Assembly (NCBI GenBank): GCA_030641605.1
Contig: DAOWHD010000061.1
Span: forward strand, 1-9,036
DNA length: 9,036 bases
From: Thermoplasmata archaeon
GTDB taxonomy: Archaea > Thermoplasmatota > E2 > DHVEG-1
Direction: 5' to 3'
A program made the position numbers and the translations under genes. Positions 1 through 8,709 of this stretch are shown in pieces; the first letter of the stretch is position 1, and the number at the start of each line of letters is the position of its first letter. The notes under the pieces were generated by a model. That model did no database searches. It saw only the letters and a program-made list of their open reading frames with translations, and was not told where the DNA came from.

Positions 1-647
1 TCGTGAATGAATTCTATTTTATGTTTAGGCATATCAACTTCATCTGCGATTGTTTCATCGAACTCAAAAACATCTTCAACCATATCCCTTTCATCCTTTT
101 CGATGGTTCCTTCTTCCTCGCCCAGTCTCATCATCGCCATTATCTCATCTTCAGTGACAGCATCATTTTTTTTGTCATTTCTACCGGTGAGAGAGAGCAA
201 GCCAGTGGATATATATTCCACCAAAACTACTGTTGGATGAAATATTTTTGTAAAAATCAGAAGAGGCATAGCTGCTTTTAATGCCCATTTCTCGTTTTTT
301 CTACCAAATGCCTTTGGAGTAGCTTCACTAAAAATAATCACCAGAAAAAACATGCTAACTATTGCAATTCCTATGCCAACATTTCCAAAAATTGCTGTAG
401 CCACAAATCCTGCAAGTACTGATGCAAATATATTGACAATATTATTTCCGATGACAATAGCACTTATAACATGATCCGGGTTTTTCAGCAGTTCTTCAAG
501 AATCTTTGCTCTTTTATCTCCTTCTCTAGCTTTATCAACAATAACAGCTCGGTTGATAGAGATAAGAGCCATTTCCGAGCCTGAAAAGAAGGCAGAAACA
601 AAAATAAAAAAAGCGATAACTAAAATGATGATTACTGTCCATATCAT
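1..647 (-). CDS. DUF21/CNNM (CorC/HlyC-type) membrane protein, N-terminal part
   Basis: This is the N-terminal 215 codons of a protein whose 3' end lies beyond the left edge. Four hydrophobic segments are visible, near residues 2-21, 60-87, 90-106 and 122-153. Three DUF21 signatures fall between them: FSGSEMALIS (21-30), GNNIVNI (67-73) and FSEATPKAFG (106-115). After the membrane part comes the usual acidic linker, TEDEI...EEEGTIEKDERDM (about 165-189), which leads into a CBS-pair domain, mostly missing here. The family is membrane-embedded and implicated in Mg2+ (or other cation) transport or homeostasis, with cytoplasmic CBS domains sensing nucleotide or metal. The substrate is not readable from sequence. 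The start is the only ATG after an in-frame stop at 675-677. It has no clear Shine-Dalgarno sequence but a TATA-like box upstream. The usual VM-PR motif at the CBS entrance reads VDMPKH, a small deviation. Confidence 0.9.
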   Translation of the reverse strand, partial: MIWTVIIILVIAFFIFVSAFFSGSEMALISINRAVIVDKAREGDKRAKILEELLKNPDHVISAIVIGNNIVNIFASVLAGFVATAIFGNVGIGIAIVSMFFLVIIFSEATPKAFGRKNEKWALKAAMPLLIFTKIFHPTVVLVEYISTGLLSLTGRNDKKNDAVTEDEIMAMMRLGEEEGTIEKDERDMVEDVFEFDETIADEVDMPKHKIEFIH

Positions 648-694
648 AATATGTTTCCGTCTCTCATAAACTTTTTAGCAAGTAGTACATACAA

Positions 695-704
695 CTTTTT
701 ATAG
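695..704 (-). promoter_or_regulatory. TATA-like box for the DUF21/CorC-type gene
   Basis: On the minus strand this reads CTATAAAAAG. A start site about 26 bp downstream would fall near 673, giving a 5' leader of roughly 25 nt before the ATG at 647. The gene is separated from rdgB by 232 bp, so a promoter of its own is expected. The call rests on motif and spacing only. Confidence 0.45.
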
Positions 705-751
705 TTAACTACCAAATATATATTTGACATTGCCCTGGATCACTTTAATCT

Positions 752-773
752 TTGAAGGGATGCCCAACTTCAA
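752..773. repeat. Short inverted repeat in the rdgB-CorC intergenic region
   Basis: TTGAAG (752-757) and CTTCAA (768-773) form a perfect 6-bp stem around a 10-nt loop. An alternative inner GGG/CCC pairing is possible. A T-rich run (cttactttttttc) follows on the plus strand, but no plus-strand gene precedes it. It could be an operator or part of the rdgB termination region, and chance is also quite possible. The rest of 648-879 shows no convincing gene, tRNA or further repeat. Confidence 0.25.
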
Positions 774-879
774 CTTACTTTTTTTCATCCAATCATTCTT
801 GATATTTCTACGTCATGGATAGTTACTGCACCTCAAAAATCGGCTAGGAGGAAAAGAAGAGAGTTTTCTGAGTTATTTT

Positions 880-1439
880 TTACATCCCTTTAAGAAACTC
901 TACTAGCTTTTCTAAAGATTTACCTCTGTGTGAAAAACTATTTTTCTCCTTTGTATCCATCTGAGCAAATGCTCTGGCATCTCCATTGGGAACAAATACA
1001 GGGTCATATCCAAAACCCTGATTTCCCAACTCCTGTGTAGAGATTTTACCATGACATTCTCCAACAAAAAATCTGGGTTTTTTATTTGGTTCCCCATAAG
1101 CAAAAACAGATCTAAAGCATGCTTTTCTATTGTCAGCATCTACTCCATCCAATAACCTCAAAATGCCACTGCATCCAATACTATAGAAAACATAGGCAGA
1201 ATACACACCAGGAAAACCATTTAGATGTTCTATAAAGAGCCCTGCATCTTCAAGGATGAACGGACCATCAATTCTTTTTTGTATGTGTTTCACACCAAAA
1301 GACGCGACATCCTGTAGGGTATCTGCTTGTATCTCAGGATAACCTAAATTCTTCTGAACCACATTGACACCTACCTCCGACAATCTAGTTTTTGTCTCCT
1401 TAAGTTTTCCCCTATTACTTGTTACAAAATATATGGTTT

Positions 1440-1443
<4 letters not shown>
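880..1443 (-). CDS. rdgB: XTP/dITP (non-canonical purine NTP) pyrophosphatase, RdgB/HAM1 family
   Basis: The product is 187 residues, normal for archaeal HAM1 proteins. The family hydrolyses dITP, XTP and dXTP to the monophosphate and pyrophosphate, keeping deaminated purines out of DNA and RNA in the cytoplasm. Visible motifs are the substrate loop TSNRGKLKE (8-16), EIQAD (37-41), the catalytic EDAGLFIEHLNGFPGVYSA (65-83, with D66 the expected general base), GFGYDPVF (about 143-150) and NSFSHRGKSL (about 166-175). Alanine replaces the common serine after the catalytic aspartate. It is the last gene of a three-gene transcript: its ATG overlaps the bud32 stop in an ATGA, which indicates translational coupling. 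The stop is TAA, followed on the minus strand by pyrimidine-rich sequence but no clear hairpin. Confidence 0.96.
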
Positions 1444-3129
<1,686 letters not shown>

Positions 3130-3130
3130 C

Positions 3131-3170
3131 TAAAAAATAAACGAAGTGAAAATAGTTGTTATTACACTTC
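3131..3170 (-). terminator. Stem-loop followed by T-run, probable terminator before the kae1 promoter
   Basis: GAAGTG (3143-3148) pairs with CACTTC (3165-3170), and after a small internal bulge AATA pairs with TATT, closing a 5-nt loop. On the minus strand the stem is followed by GTTTATTTTTTA (3142-3131). The plus-strand side is T-rich too, so the element could act in both directions. It sits between the ileS/nitroreductase transcript and the kae1 promoter, where an end of transcription is expected. Archaeal termination depends mainly on the T-run, and the hairpin may be incidental. Confidence 0.5.
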
Positions 3171-3184
3171 CTATTTTTATGTTT

Positions 3185-3319
3185 TTATTTGAGATAAAGA
3201 TGTCCCATTTTAAAGAGCACAAGAATGATTGCTATTATTACTAGAATTATTATGGCTATTACTGGCACCCATGGAAATCCTTCGTCTGGTTCATCAACTG
3301 CATCTAAAAAGAAAACCAA
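3185..3319 (-). CDS. Small single-helix membrane protein or orphan C-terminal membrane anchor
   Basis: The frame is open from 3385 (after a TGA at 3386-3388) to the TAA at 3185 but has no ATG before its transmembrane part. The coordinates use the first TTG, giving 44 residues. The sequence has an acidic stretch (DAVDEPDEGFPWVP), then about 19 almost purely aliphatic residues (VIAIIILVIIAIILVLF), then a short basic tail ending LYLK. The charge pattern predicts an outside N-terminus and a cytoplasmic C-terminus, and resembles the C-terminal anchors of archaeal surface proteins. It lies 20 nt after the nitroreductase stop on the same strand and just before a terminator-like hairpin. Ribosome-binding sequence before the TTG is poor. 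It could be a true small gene, the 3' remnant of a larger one, or a -1 frameshift extension of the nitroreductase. I do not recognise a named family. Confidence 0.5.
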   Translation of the reverse strand: MVFFLDAVDEPDEGFPWVPVIAIIILVIIAIILVLFKMGHLYLK

Positions 3320-3339
3320 TCCTTTATTCTTCTTACTGC

Positions 3340-3852
3340 CTAGCCCATATCTTTTGCATATCCAACAGGAAGGATAACGACAGGTTCAATACCTTTTGGA
3401 AGTGAAAGCAACTCCTTTAGAAAACCTGTTTCACTAGGAGTATATGTAAGCGTACCTAACCCCTCATATTCAGCAGCTAGAACGACATACGTTATGGATA
3501 TCCAAGTTGATTCAAGCCAGTATGGTTTATCTGTCTCTCCTGCAACAATAATAAGAGCTGGCGCCTCTGCAAGAAATTCCTTTTCTAGAGAAATCTTCTT
3601 CCTTTTCATCCAATCTTTAAACCAGGATTTAGAATTCTCATAAAACCTTTTATCAACAATTTCACAATGCTTTTTGATGTCTTCTTTCGACACTGGATCA
3701 TCCACAACAACATACACATAAGGATGTTTATCTGCACCAGATGGAGCATATTGCCCTGCTTTTAGCACCCGCTGAAGAACATCCTCTGGAATTTTTTTAG
3801 AAGAGAAATGCCGGGTACTCCGACGGTGTTTCATCAACTCATATAGATTCAT
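3340..3852 (-). CDS. Nitroreductase-family flavoprotein
   Basis: The product has 170 residues. It begins with the family signature: a helix followed by HRRSTRHFSSKKIP (9-22, the FMN-phosphate-binding arginines), then AGQYAPSGADKHPY (33-46) in the flavin/substrate loop, and near the C-terminus GLGTLTYTP and VVILPVGYAKDMG. Such proteins are FMN-dependent NAD(P)H oxidoreductases, usually cytoplasmic dimers; the natural substrate cannot be deduced. Many homologues carry a further basic tail after the GY motif, so this one looks slightly short. It stops with TAG. The gene starts 26 nt after the ileS stop on the same strand, so it is likely cotranscribed with ileS. A TATA-like TTAAAATA (3875-3882) about 26 bp before the ATG could add a leaderless transcript. 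Confidence 0.9.
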   Translation of the reverse strand: MNLYELMKHRRSTRHFSSKKIPEDVLQRVLKAGQYAPSGADKHPYVYVVVDDPVSKEDIKKHCEIVDKRFYENSKSWFKDWMKRKKISLEKEFLAEAPALIIVAGETDKPYWLESTWISITYVVLAAEYEGLGTLTYTPSETGFLKELLSLPKGIEPVVILPVGYAKDMG

Positions 3853-3878
3853 ATTATCAAAAACGATGAAATCCTATT

Positions 3879-6800
3879 TTAAGTGCCAACACCAATTGTT
3901 GCCTTAACCTCATCAATATCCCAGGTTTTAACAAGTTTCCCAGTAGGTTTATCTTCATAAGTTATTGCTTGAGATCGAGTCTCCCCTTTGATATAATCTT
4001 CCCAATCCTTGAGCATCTGTTGCTTCTCTTTGGAAATACCAACTGACGTAGAAATCTGCTGCTCTACATCCAAATCCAGTTCTTTTCTCATCGACTGAAT
4101 TCTTCTTACAATCTCTCTTGCAAAACCTTCTGCTTCAAGTTCAGGTGTAAGAGTCGTGTCAAGTAAAAGAATCATATCCTCGGTCTGAGTGCTTGCAATA
4201 TGTTCTTTTTCGGTTTCAACTATTTTAAAATCTTTTATTGTAAGTTTGATTTCTTCACCCACTACGCTTAATGCCACTTCACCTTTCGTTGTTAAATCCT
4301 CATACAATCCATGCTCATCCAATTCTTCTATTGCAGTTACAATTCCTTTGACTTTTGCCTTATACTTTGGACCTAACTGCGAATGATTTGGTTTTACCGT
4401 TTTTGTCATAAACTTGCCGGTATCTCTTTCAAATGAAATGTGTTTAACATTGATTTCCTCATTCAACAAATCAAGTAAATCCTTAATCAGAACCTCTACA
4501 TCTTTTTTGCACACTATTACAGCACTACTAAGTGGATATCTCACTTTAATTCCTACTTTTGATCGAAGGGCCCTTCCAACCTCCACAAGTGCCCTTACCC
4601 GCCTCATACCTTCTTCAAGGTTTTCGTCAATGTGCCGTTCATCAGGCTGTAAGTAGTCGCATAGATGGATACTCTCAGGCATATCACCGGTTCGAAGATT
4701 TTGATAAATCTCATCAGTAATAAATGGGACAAATGGTGCTAACAATTTTGAAAGTCCTAAAAAAACGTCATACATTGTAGAGTATCCTGCTAGTTTATCA
4801 TCGGTTTTTTCTTCTACCCAAAGCCGTTTTCTTGAGCGGCGTAGATACCAATTACTAAAATCTTCTATGAGAAAACTTTCAATAACTCTTGCAGCCTTGT
4901 GAATCTCAAATGTTTCAAAATATTTTCTAACCTCAGAGACAGTTCTATTAAATCTGCTCAATATCCATTTGTCCAAAAGTTGTCTATCATTTATAGGAAT
5001 CATATCCTGCCTTGGATCGAACTTGTCTAAAGAGGCATATGTTGTAAAGAAATTATATGAATTCCAAAGAGTGAGAATAAACTTGCCAAGTGTCTCTCTT
5101 ACTGCTTCTTCATAAAAACGTGTGGAATTCCATGGAGCATTAGCAGATAGTAGATACCATCTAAGAGCATCAGCACCCTCGTGATCAAGGATTATAGTCG
5201 GATCAACGTAATTTCGTTTGCTTTTACTCATTTTTACATTGTCTTTGTCCAAAACAAGGCCCAAAGTTAGCACATTTTTGTACGGCGGTCTTTCAAACAA
5301 AAACGTAGAAATTGCCAAAAGCGAATAAAACCATCCACGGGTTTGATCAAGAGCCTCACTGATAAAATCAATGGGGAAGTTCTCTTCGAACTGCTTCTTA
5401 TTTTCGAAAGGATAATGCCATTGAGCAAAAAAGGCAGAACCTGAATCATACCAGCAGTCAATGACCTCTTTTTCACGTTTCATCTTGGAATTGCACTTTG
5501 GACAACGAACAGTTAACTCATCAACAAACGGTTTATGCAAGTCATAATCATCAGGAAACTCATCACTTAACTCCTTTAATTCATCAACACTGCCAACACA
5601 TATCTGATGCTTGCATTTTTTATCAGTACATATCCAAATAGGTAATGGTGTACCCCAATATCGATTCCTAGAAAGAGCCCAATCTTTTACATCACGGATG
5701 AAATCTCCAAAACGTCCCTGTTGAATATGGCGAGGATACCAGTTGATTTGATCATTATTGTCCACCAAATTTTTCTGCACCTTTGACATAGCAATAAACC
5801 AAGATTCCATCGCATAGTATAACAATGGAGAATCACATCGCCAGCAGAACGGATACTCATGAGTATGCTCTTTAGTTCCCTCAAGGAATCCCTCTTTTTC
5901 AAGATGTTTAATAATACTTGGATCTGCATCTTTTACAAATTGCCCTTTCCAAAGCGTTACTTCATCCTTGAATGTACCATCAAGGTTAACAAGTTGAACA
6001 ACGGGCAACCCATACTTCACACCAACATTGTAATCGTCTTCACCGAAAGCGGGAGCAATGTGAACAATACCTGTTCCATCCTCCATGGTTACAAAATCAG
6101 CAAGAATCACATACCATGCTTTTTTGTCCGGTTTAGCATAGTCAAATAACGGCTCATACTCTGTTTTTTCGAGATCCTTTCCAGAAAAGCCATCAAGCAT
6201 TTCGTATTCCTGACCCTTTAGCAATACCGCTGCACGTTCTTCTGCTAGAATCAACGTTTGCCCATGGTATAGAATTTTTATATACGTCGCATTAGGGTGA
6301 ACCGCAAGTGCTACATTTGAAATAAGAGTCCAAGGTGTTGTAGTCCATGCCAGAAAATAGGCATCCTCATCTTTAAGCTTGAATTTTATAAATATCGATG
6401 GCTCTTCAACATTCTTATAGCCTTGTGCAACCTCATGAGCAGAAAGTGCCGTCCCACAACGAGGACAGTATGGTACAACCTTGTGCCCCCTGTACAATAA
6501 TTTCTTTTCCCATGCCTGCTTAAGAGACCACCAGACTGACTCAATGTAATCATTTTTTAACGTAATATATGGATTATCCATATCAAGCCAAAATCCAATA
6601 CGCTTGGTCATCTCCACCCATGCATTTTCGTACTTGAACACACTTTTCTTACATTCATCATTGAATTTTTTAAGACCGTACTTCTCAATATCATGTTTGT
6701 CTTTCAGTCCCAGCTTCTTCTCAACTTCAATTTCTACAGGCAATCCATGGGTATCCCAACCAGCTTTCCTCAAAATATAATAGCCATTCATGGCTTGATA

Positions 6801-7010
6801 TCTTAAAATCAAATCTTTCATGACTCTTGTGAGAACATGGCCCGGATGAGGCATACCGTTAGCAGTTGGAGGGCCTTCTAAAAAAACATATGAATCGTTT
6901 GTTTTTCTCTGTTCAATGGATTTTTTGAATATATCATTTTTTACCCAAAAGTCTAGTATTTTTTCTTCAACCTTTTTTGGATTGTATTTTTGAGGGGGCG
7001 ACCTAATCAT
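3879..7010 (-). CDS. ileS: Isoleucyl-tRNA synthetase, archaeal/eukaryotic type
   Basis: The product has 1043 residues, the expected length for the archaeal/eukaryotic branch. This class Ia enzyme charges tRNA-Ile in the cytoplasm and edits mischarged valine. In order, the sequence shows the HIGH-type motif PHPGH (54-58), GWDTHGLPVE, a zinc-type CPRCG (about 181), the CP1 editing domain with AWTTTPWTL and GTGIVHIAPAFGEDDY, CWRCDSP (about 390), CTDKKCKHQIC (about 463), CPKCNSK (about 505) and the KMSKS loop (593-597). An anticodon-binding helical region and a long C-terminal extension follow. The ATG at 7010 is forced by an in-frame TGA at 7017-7019 and is preceded by a GGTGA Shine-Dalgarno-like sequence 6 nt away. 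An 8-codon upstream frame ends over this start. truD lies 88 nt upstream on the same strand, and the nitroreductase follows. Confidence 0.98.
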   Translation of the reverse strand: MIRSPPQKYNPKKVEEKILDFWVKNDIFKKSIEQRKTNDSYVFLEGPPTANGMPHPGHVLTRVMKDLILRYQAMNGYYILRKAGWDTHGLPVEIEVEKKLGLKDKHDIEKYGLKKFNDECKKSVFKYENAWVEMTKRIGFWLDMDNPYITLKNDYIESVWWSLKQAWEKKLLYRGHKVVPYCPRCGTALSAHEVAQGYKNVEEPSIFIKFKLKDEDAYFLAWTTTPWTLISNVALAVHPNATYIKILYHGQTLILAEERAAVLLKGQEYEMLDGFSGKDLEKTEYEPLFDYAKPDKKAWYVILADFVTMEDGTGIVHIAPAFGEDDYNVGVKYGLPVVQLVNLDGTFKDEVTLWKGQFVKDADPSIIKHLEKEGFLEGTKEHTHEYPFCWRCDSPLLYYAMESWFIAMSKVQKNLVDNNDQINWYPRHIQQGRFGDFIRDVKDWALSRNRYWGTPLPIWICTDKKCKHQICVGSVDELKELSDEFPDDYDLHKPFVDELTVRCPKCNSKMKREKEVIDCWYDSGSAFFAQWHYPFENKKQFEENFPIDFISEALDQTRGWFYSLLAISTFLFERPPYKNVLTLGLVLDKDNVKMSKSKRNYVDPTIILDHEGADALRWYLLSANAPWNSTRFYEEAVRETLGKFILTLWNSYNFFTTYASLDKFDPRQDMIPINDRQLLDKWILSRFNRTVSEVRKYFETFEIHKAARVIESFLIEDFSNWYLRRSRKRLWVEEKTDDKLAGYSTMYDVFLGLSKLLAPFVPFITDEIYQNLRTGDMPESIHLCDYLQPDERHIDENLEEGMRRVRALVEVGRALRSKVGIKVRYPLSSAVIVCKKDVEVLIKDLLDLLNEEINVKHISFERDTGKFMTKTVKPNHSQLGPKYKAKVKGIVTAIEELDEHGLYEDLTTKGEVALSVVGEEIKLTIKDFKIVETEKEHIASTQTEDMILLLDTTLTPELEAEGFAREIVRRIQSMRKELDLDVEQQISTSVGISKEKQQMLKDWEDYIKGETRSQAITYEDKPTGKLVKTWDIDEVKATIGVGT

Positions 7011-7033
7011 CGTTTTTCACCAAATTTGACCAT
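7007..7033 (-). CDS. Eight-codon upstream reading frame (leader peptide candidate) overlapping the ileS start
   Basis: The frame reads MVKFGEKR and stops with a TGA that overlaps the ileS ATG in an ATGA. It has the best ribosome-binding site near ileS: AGGAG with 5-nt spacing. Translation would deliver terminating ribosomes exactly at the ileS start. The peptide has no isoleucine codon, so a classical attenuator that stalls on its own amino acid is not supported. Passive translational coupling or initiation enhancement is more plausible. The chance of a random ATG with a well-spaced SD is not negligible. Confidence 0.4.
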   Translation of the reverse strand: MVKFGEKR

Positions 7034-7038
7034 TAATT

Positions 7039-7043
7039 CTCCT
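7039..7043 (-). promoter_or_regulatory. Strong Shine-Dalgarno sequence of the ileS upstream frame
   Basis: AGGAG on the minus strand, five bases before the ATG at 7033, complements the archaeal 16S 3' end. It is too far from the ileS ATG at 7010 (28 nt) to serve it directly; ileS itself has the weaker GGTGA at 7021-7017. Confidence 0.55.
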
Positions 7044-7072
7044 AAGTAACAACCCCTAATGACAAAAGACCG

Positions 7073-7079
7073 TTAAAAT
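7073..7079 (-). promoter_or_regulatory. Weak TATA-like element before ileS
   Basis: ATTTTAA on the minus strand would place a start near 7050, giving a short leader that contains the AGGAG and the upstream frame. The match to an archaeal TATA box is mediocre. ileS may instead be read through from truD. Confidence 0.25.
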
Positions 7080-7098
7080 CATTTCTATCAAGTCAAAC

Positions 7099-8439
7099 TC
7101 AATAATTTCTGATATCATCTGCTTTCATAAATTCTCTTAGCAGCGAAGTTGCATAGCATCCTTTCAGCAGTTCAAATTTTAAAGTCAAGGCAAGTTTGCC
7201 CTTGTTTAACTCATCATCAGTTAGCTTAAAACCAAGGTCTTTAACAGGCGACAATATTGACCTTCTTGAACCAGCGGACGATATGTACGGAATATCAGGT
7301 ATGATGAAGTCTCTGGGATCGATATTCTCTTCATCAATTATCTTATGCTCTATTTTACCCATTTCACCTTCTGAAAATTTAGAATCGCTACCAAATAAAA
7401 CAGCACTTACAAACGCTTTGCCTTTGGAGACTTGTTTATTTACTTTCTCGATGTTTCTTTCCGTTACAGATATCTCTCCATCGATGACACCTTTTCTAAC
7501 AGGAAGGATGATATCTCCAACCACAGCAGCGTCCAGTGGCAGTTTTTTTTGAATGCGTCTGCTCAAAATTTTATTGAAAAGATATGACTGATATGCATAA
7601 ATAAACATGGTAAGCAAATTCTTTGGCAGTTCTTTTAATGCACCAACAAAATCTTCTGAATCGACCGCCAACTTGTTTAACATGGCCTTTTCAAAATTTA
7701 GATGTTTAGGATAAGAGTTCAATGCCTCAGAAAAATCATGGGTTTTTTCCAATTCACTTCTCAATTTGTAGGTAATATCTTCTTCTCCTTTTATCGGATT
7801 TGCAACATAGGCCATTACTGCATTTTCTATCTCATCATTAACAAGATATCTTCCAACAATGTGAGTGATCGGCCTAATCGTACCAAAACGCTGAACCCCA
7901 TAAAAATTGGGAAAGCCACCAGTACCACTTATAAAGGAAACTACATCTTGTAACTGCTCTTTTTTAGCATTAACAATATTTCTTATAGAAATTTCAAACC
8001 TATTACTCAAAAGAACCCCTATCTTAACAGGACGATCAGATCTATAGATATTTTTAATTTCAACGTCTTTAATTTTTATTTTAGCTAAGTCTTTGTTAGA
8101 AATATTGTAAAAGGACATATGCCTGGTAGACTTTGCTCGTTTATCTTTGGTGCCTGCAAAACTAACTCGCTTTCGTGAGACATGTAATCTTTTAGAAAGT
8201 TCTCTAACCAGATGATTTGTCTCCCAGTTTGTTACCGTAATATCTGCTATGGCAAACTTGCCATTTTCCTTTTCTGGATGATGCTTGGAAACTTCATGTA
8301 CAGTAAAATCCTCAGGAATGGCACGAAGTTTTCCACCTACTCCTTCAAAAGATGTAAAAAAAGTTTCTATACCGATATTTTTCTCAGCATCTAAAACATA
8401 CTTTGCTGTATCCTTTATATAATGATTTGAATTTTCCAT
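7099..8439 (-). CDS. truD: tRNA pseudouridine(13) synthase TruD, archaeal long form
   Basis: The product has 446 residues, in the range of archaeal TruD/Pus7 proteins, which are longer than the bacterial enzyme. TruD isomerises U13 in the D-arm of tRNA. The catalytic motif SFAGTKDKRA (93-102) contains the expected nucleophile D99. Other family marks are RAIPEDFTVHEV (39-50), the NFYGVQRFGTIRP segment (178-190) and YQSYLFNKIL further on, with the TRUD insertion domain between. The start ATG at 8439 is the first after an in-frame stop. It lacks a strong Shine-Dalgarno sequence, and the next in-frame methionine lies beyond residues typical of the family N-terminus. It is the first gene of the minus-strand series and has its own promoter-like element. 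Confidence 0.96.
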   Translation of the reverse strand: MENSNHYIKDTAKYVLDAEKNIGIETFFTSFEGVGGKLRAIPEDFTVHEVSKHHPEKENGKFAIADITVTNWETNHLVRELSKRLHVSRKRVSFAGTKDKRAKSTRHMSFYNISNKDLAKIKIKDVEIKNIYRSDRPVKIGVLLSNRFEISIRNIVNAKKEQLQDVVSFISGTGGFPNFYGVQRFGTIRPITHIVGRYLVNDEIENAVMAYVANPIKGEEDITYKLRSELEKTHDFSEALNSYPKHLNFEKAMLNKLAVDSEDFVGALKELPKNLLTMFIYAYQSYLFNKILSRRIQKKLPLDAAVVGDIILPVRKGVIDGEISVTERNIEKVNKQVSKGKAFVSAVLFGSDSKFSEGEMGKIEHKIIDEENIDPRDFIIPDIPYISSAGSRRSILSPVKDLGFKLTDDELNKGKLALTLKFELLKGCYATSLLREFMKADDIRNY

Positions 8440-8473
8440 TTTATGCTTCTCAATTGATAGCTAACATATGGGT

Positions 8474-8482
8474 AATTAAAAA
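8474..8482 (-). promoter_or_regulatory. TATA-like element for truD
   Basis: The minus strand reads TTTTTAATT, centred about 39 bp before the truD ATG, which predicts a start near 8452 and a leader of about 13 nt. truD is the first minus-strand gene after a region with no minus-strand gene, so a promoter is needed here. The motif is AT-rich but not a perfect consensus. Confidence 0.35.
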
Positions 8483-8569
8483 GTGTTTGTCAAAAAATCA
8501 CGGGATTTATGGTTACTTTGAATGCATGTTTGTGAAAAGAGAGGCAAAATCAAAAAATGCCAATATCCG

Positions 8570-8577
8570 CATATTAA
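8570..8577 (+). promoter_or_regulatory. Possible TATA box for the plus-strand genes
   Basis: CATATTAA on the plus strand would place transcription start near 8600, at the edge of the palindrome at 8590-8601 and at the ATG at 8601. Only motif and spacing support it. The first well-supported plus-strand start is almost 400 bp further on. Confidence 0.25.
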
Positions 8578-8589
8578 CGTAAGAATAAT

Positions 8590-8601
8590 TGTATCGATAC
8601 A
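8590..8601. repeat. Perfect 12-bp palindrome, operator candidate
   Basis: TGTATCGATACA is fully self-complementary and lies in the gene-poor region upstream of truD and of the plus-strand frames. It sits about 26 bp after a TATA-like CATATTAA, where a repressor dimer would block initiation. A single short palindrome in AT-rich DNA can also arise by chance. Confidence 0.35.
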
Positions 8602-8646
8602 TGCTTCGAGAATTTGTTGAGTTGTTAAAGAATTCACAGGAGTGAA

Positions 8647-8709
8647 ATGATAGTGCATTTGAAGGTGAAGGTTGGCTTGGCAAACTCACGAAATCTAACG
8701 CTAGAATGA
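8647..8709 (+). CDS. Very short reading frame (20 codons), doubtful
   Basis: The frame reads MIVHLKVKVGLANSRNLTLE and is preceded by AGGAG (8638-8642) with 4-nt spacing. Its stop lies four bases before the next frame at 8714. The sequence looks protein-like (alternating beta pattern, basic), but no family can be assigned to 20 residues. It may be the start of a longer gene broken by the TGA at 8707. Confidence 0.2.
   Translation: MIVHLKVKVGLANSRNLTLE

Noticed and set aside
3..281. Plus-strand frames of 92 and 77 codons at the left edge
   Set aside because: They are antisense to the DUF21/CNNM gene, whose signature motifs are clear on the minus strand.
4189..4656. Plus-strand frames of 65 and 80 codons
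   Set aside because: They lie antisense inside ileS, which is fully supported by motifs; their composition is typical of shadow frames.
7196..7552. 118-codon plus-strand frame
   Set aside because: It is antisense to the conserved C-terminal half of truD and is serine/leucine-rich in the way antisense shadows are.
8495..8508. AAATC-ACGG-GATTT mini-hairpin with T-rich flank
   Set aside because: A five-bp AT-rich stem lies upstream of the truD promoter with no gene ending nearby, so a terminator role is not supported.
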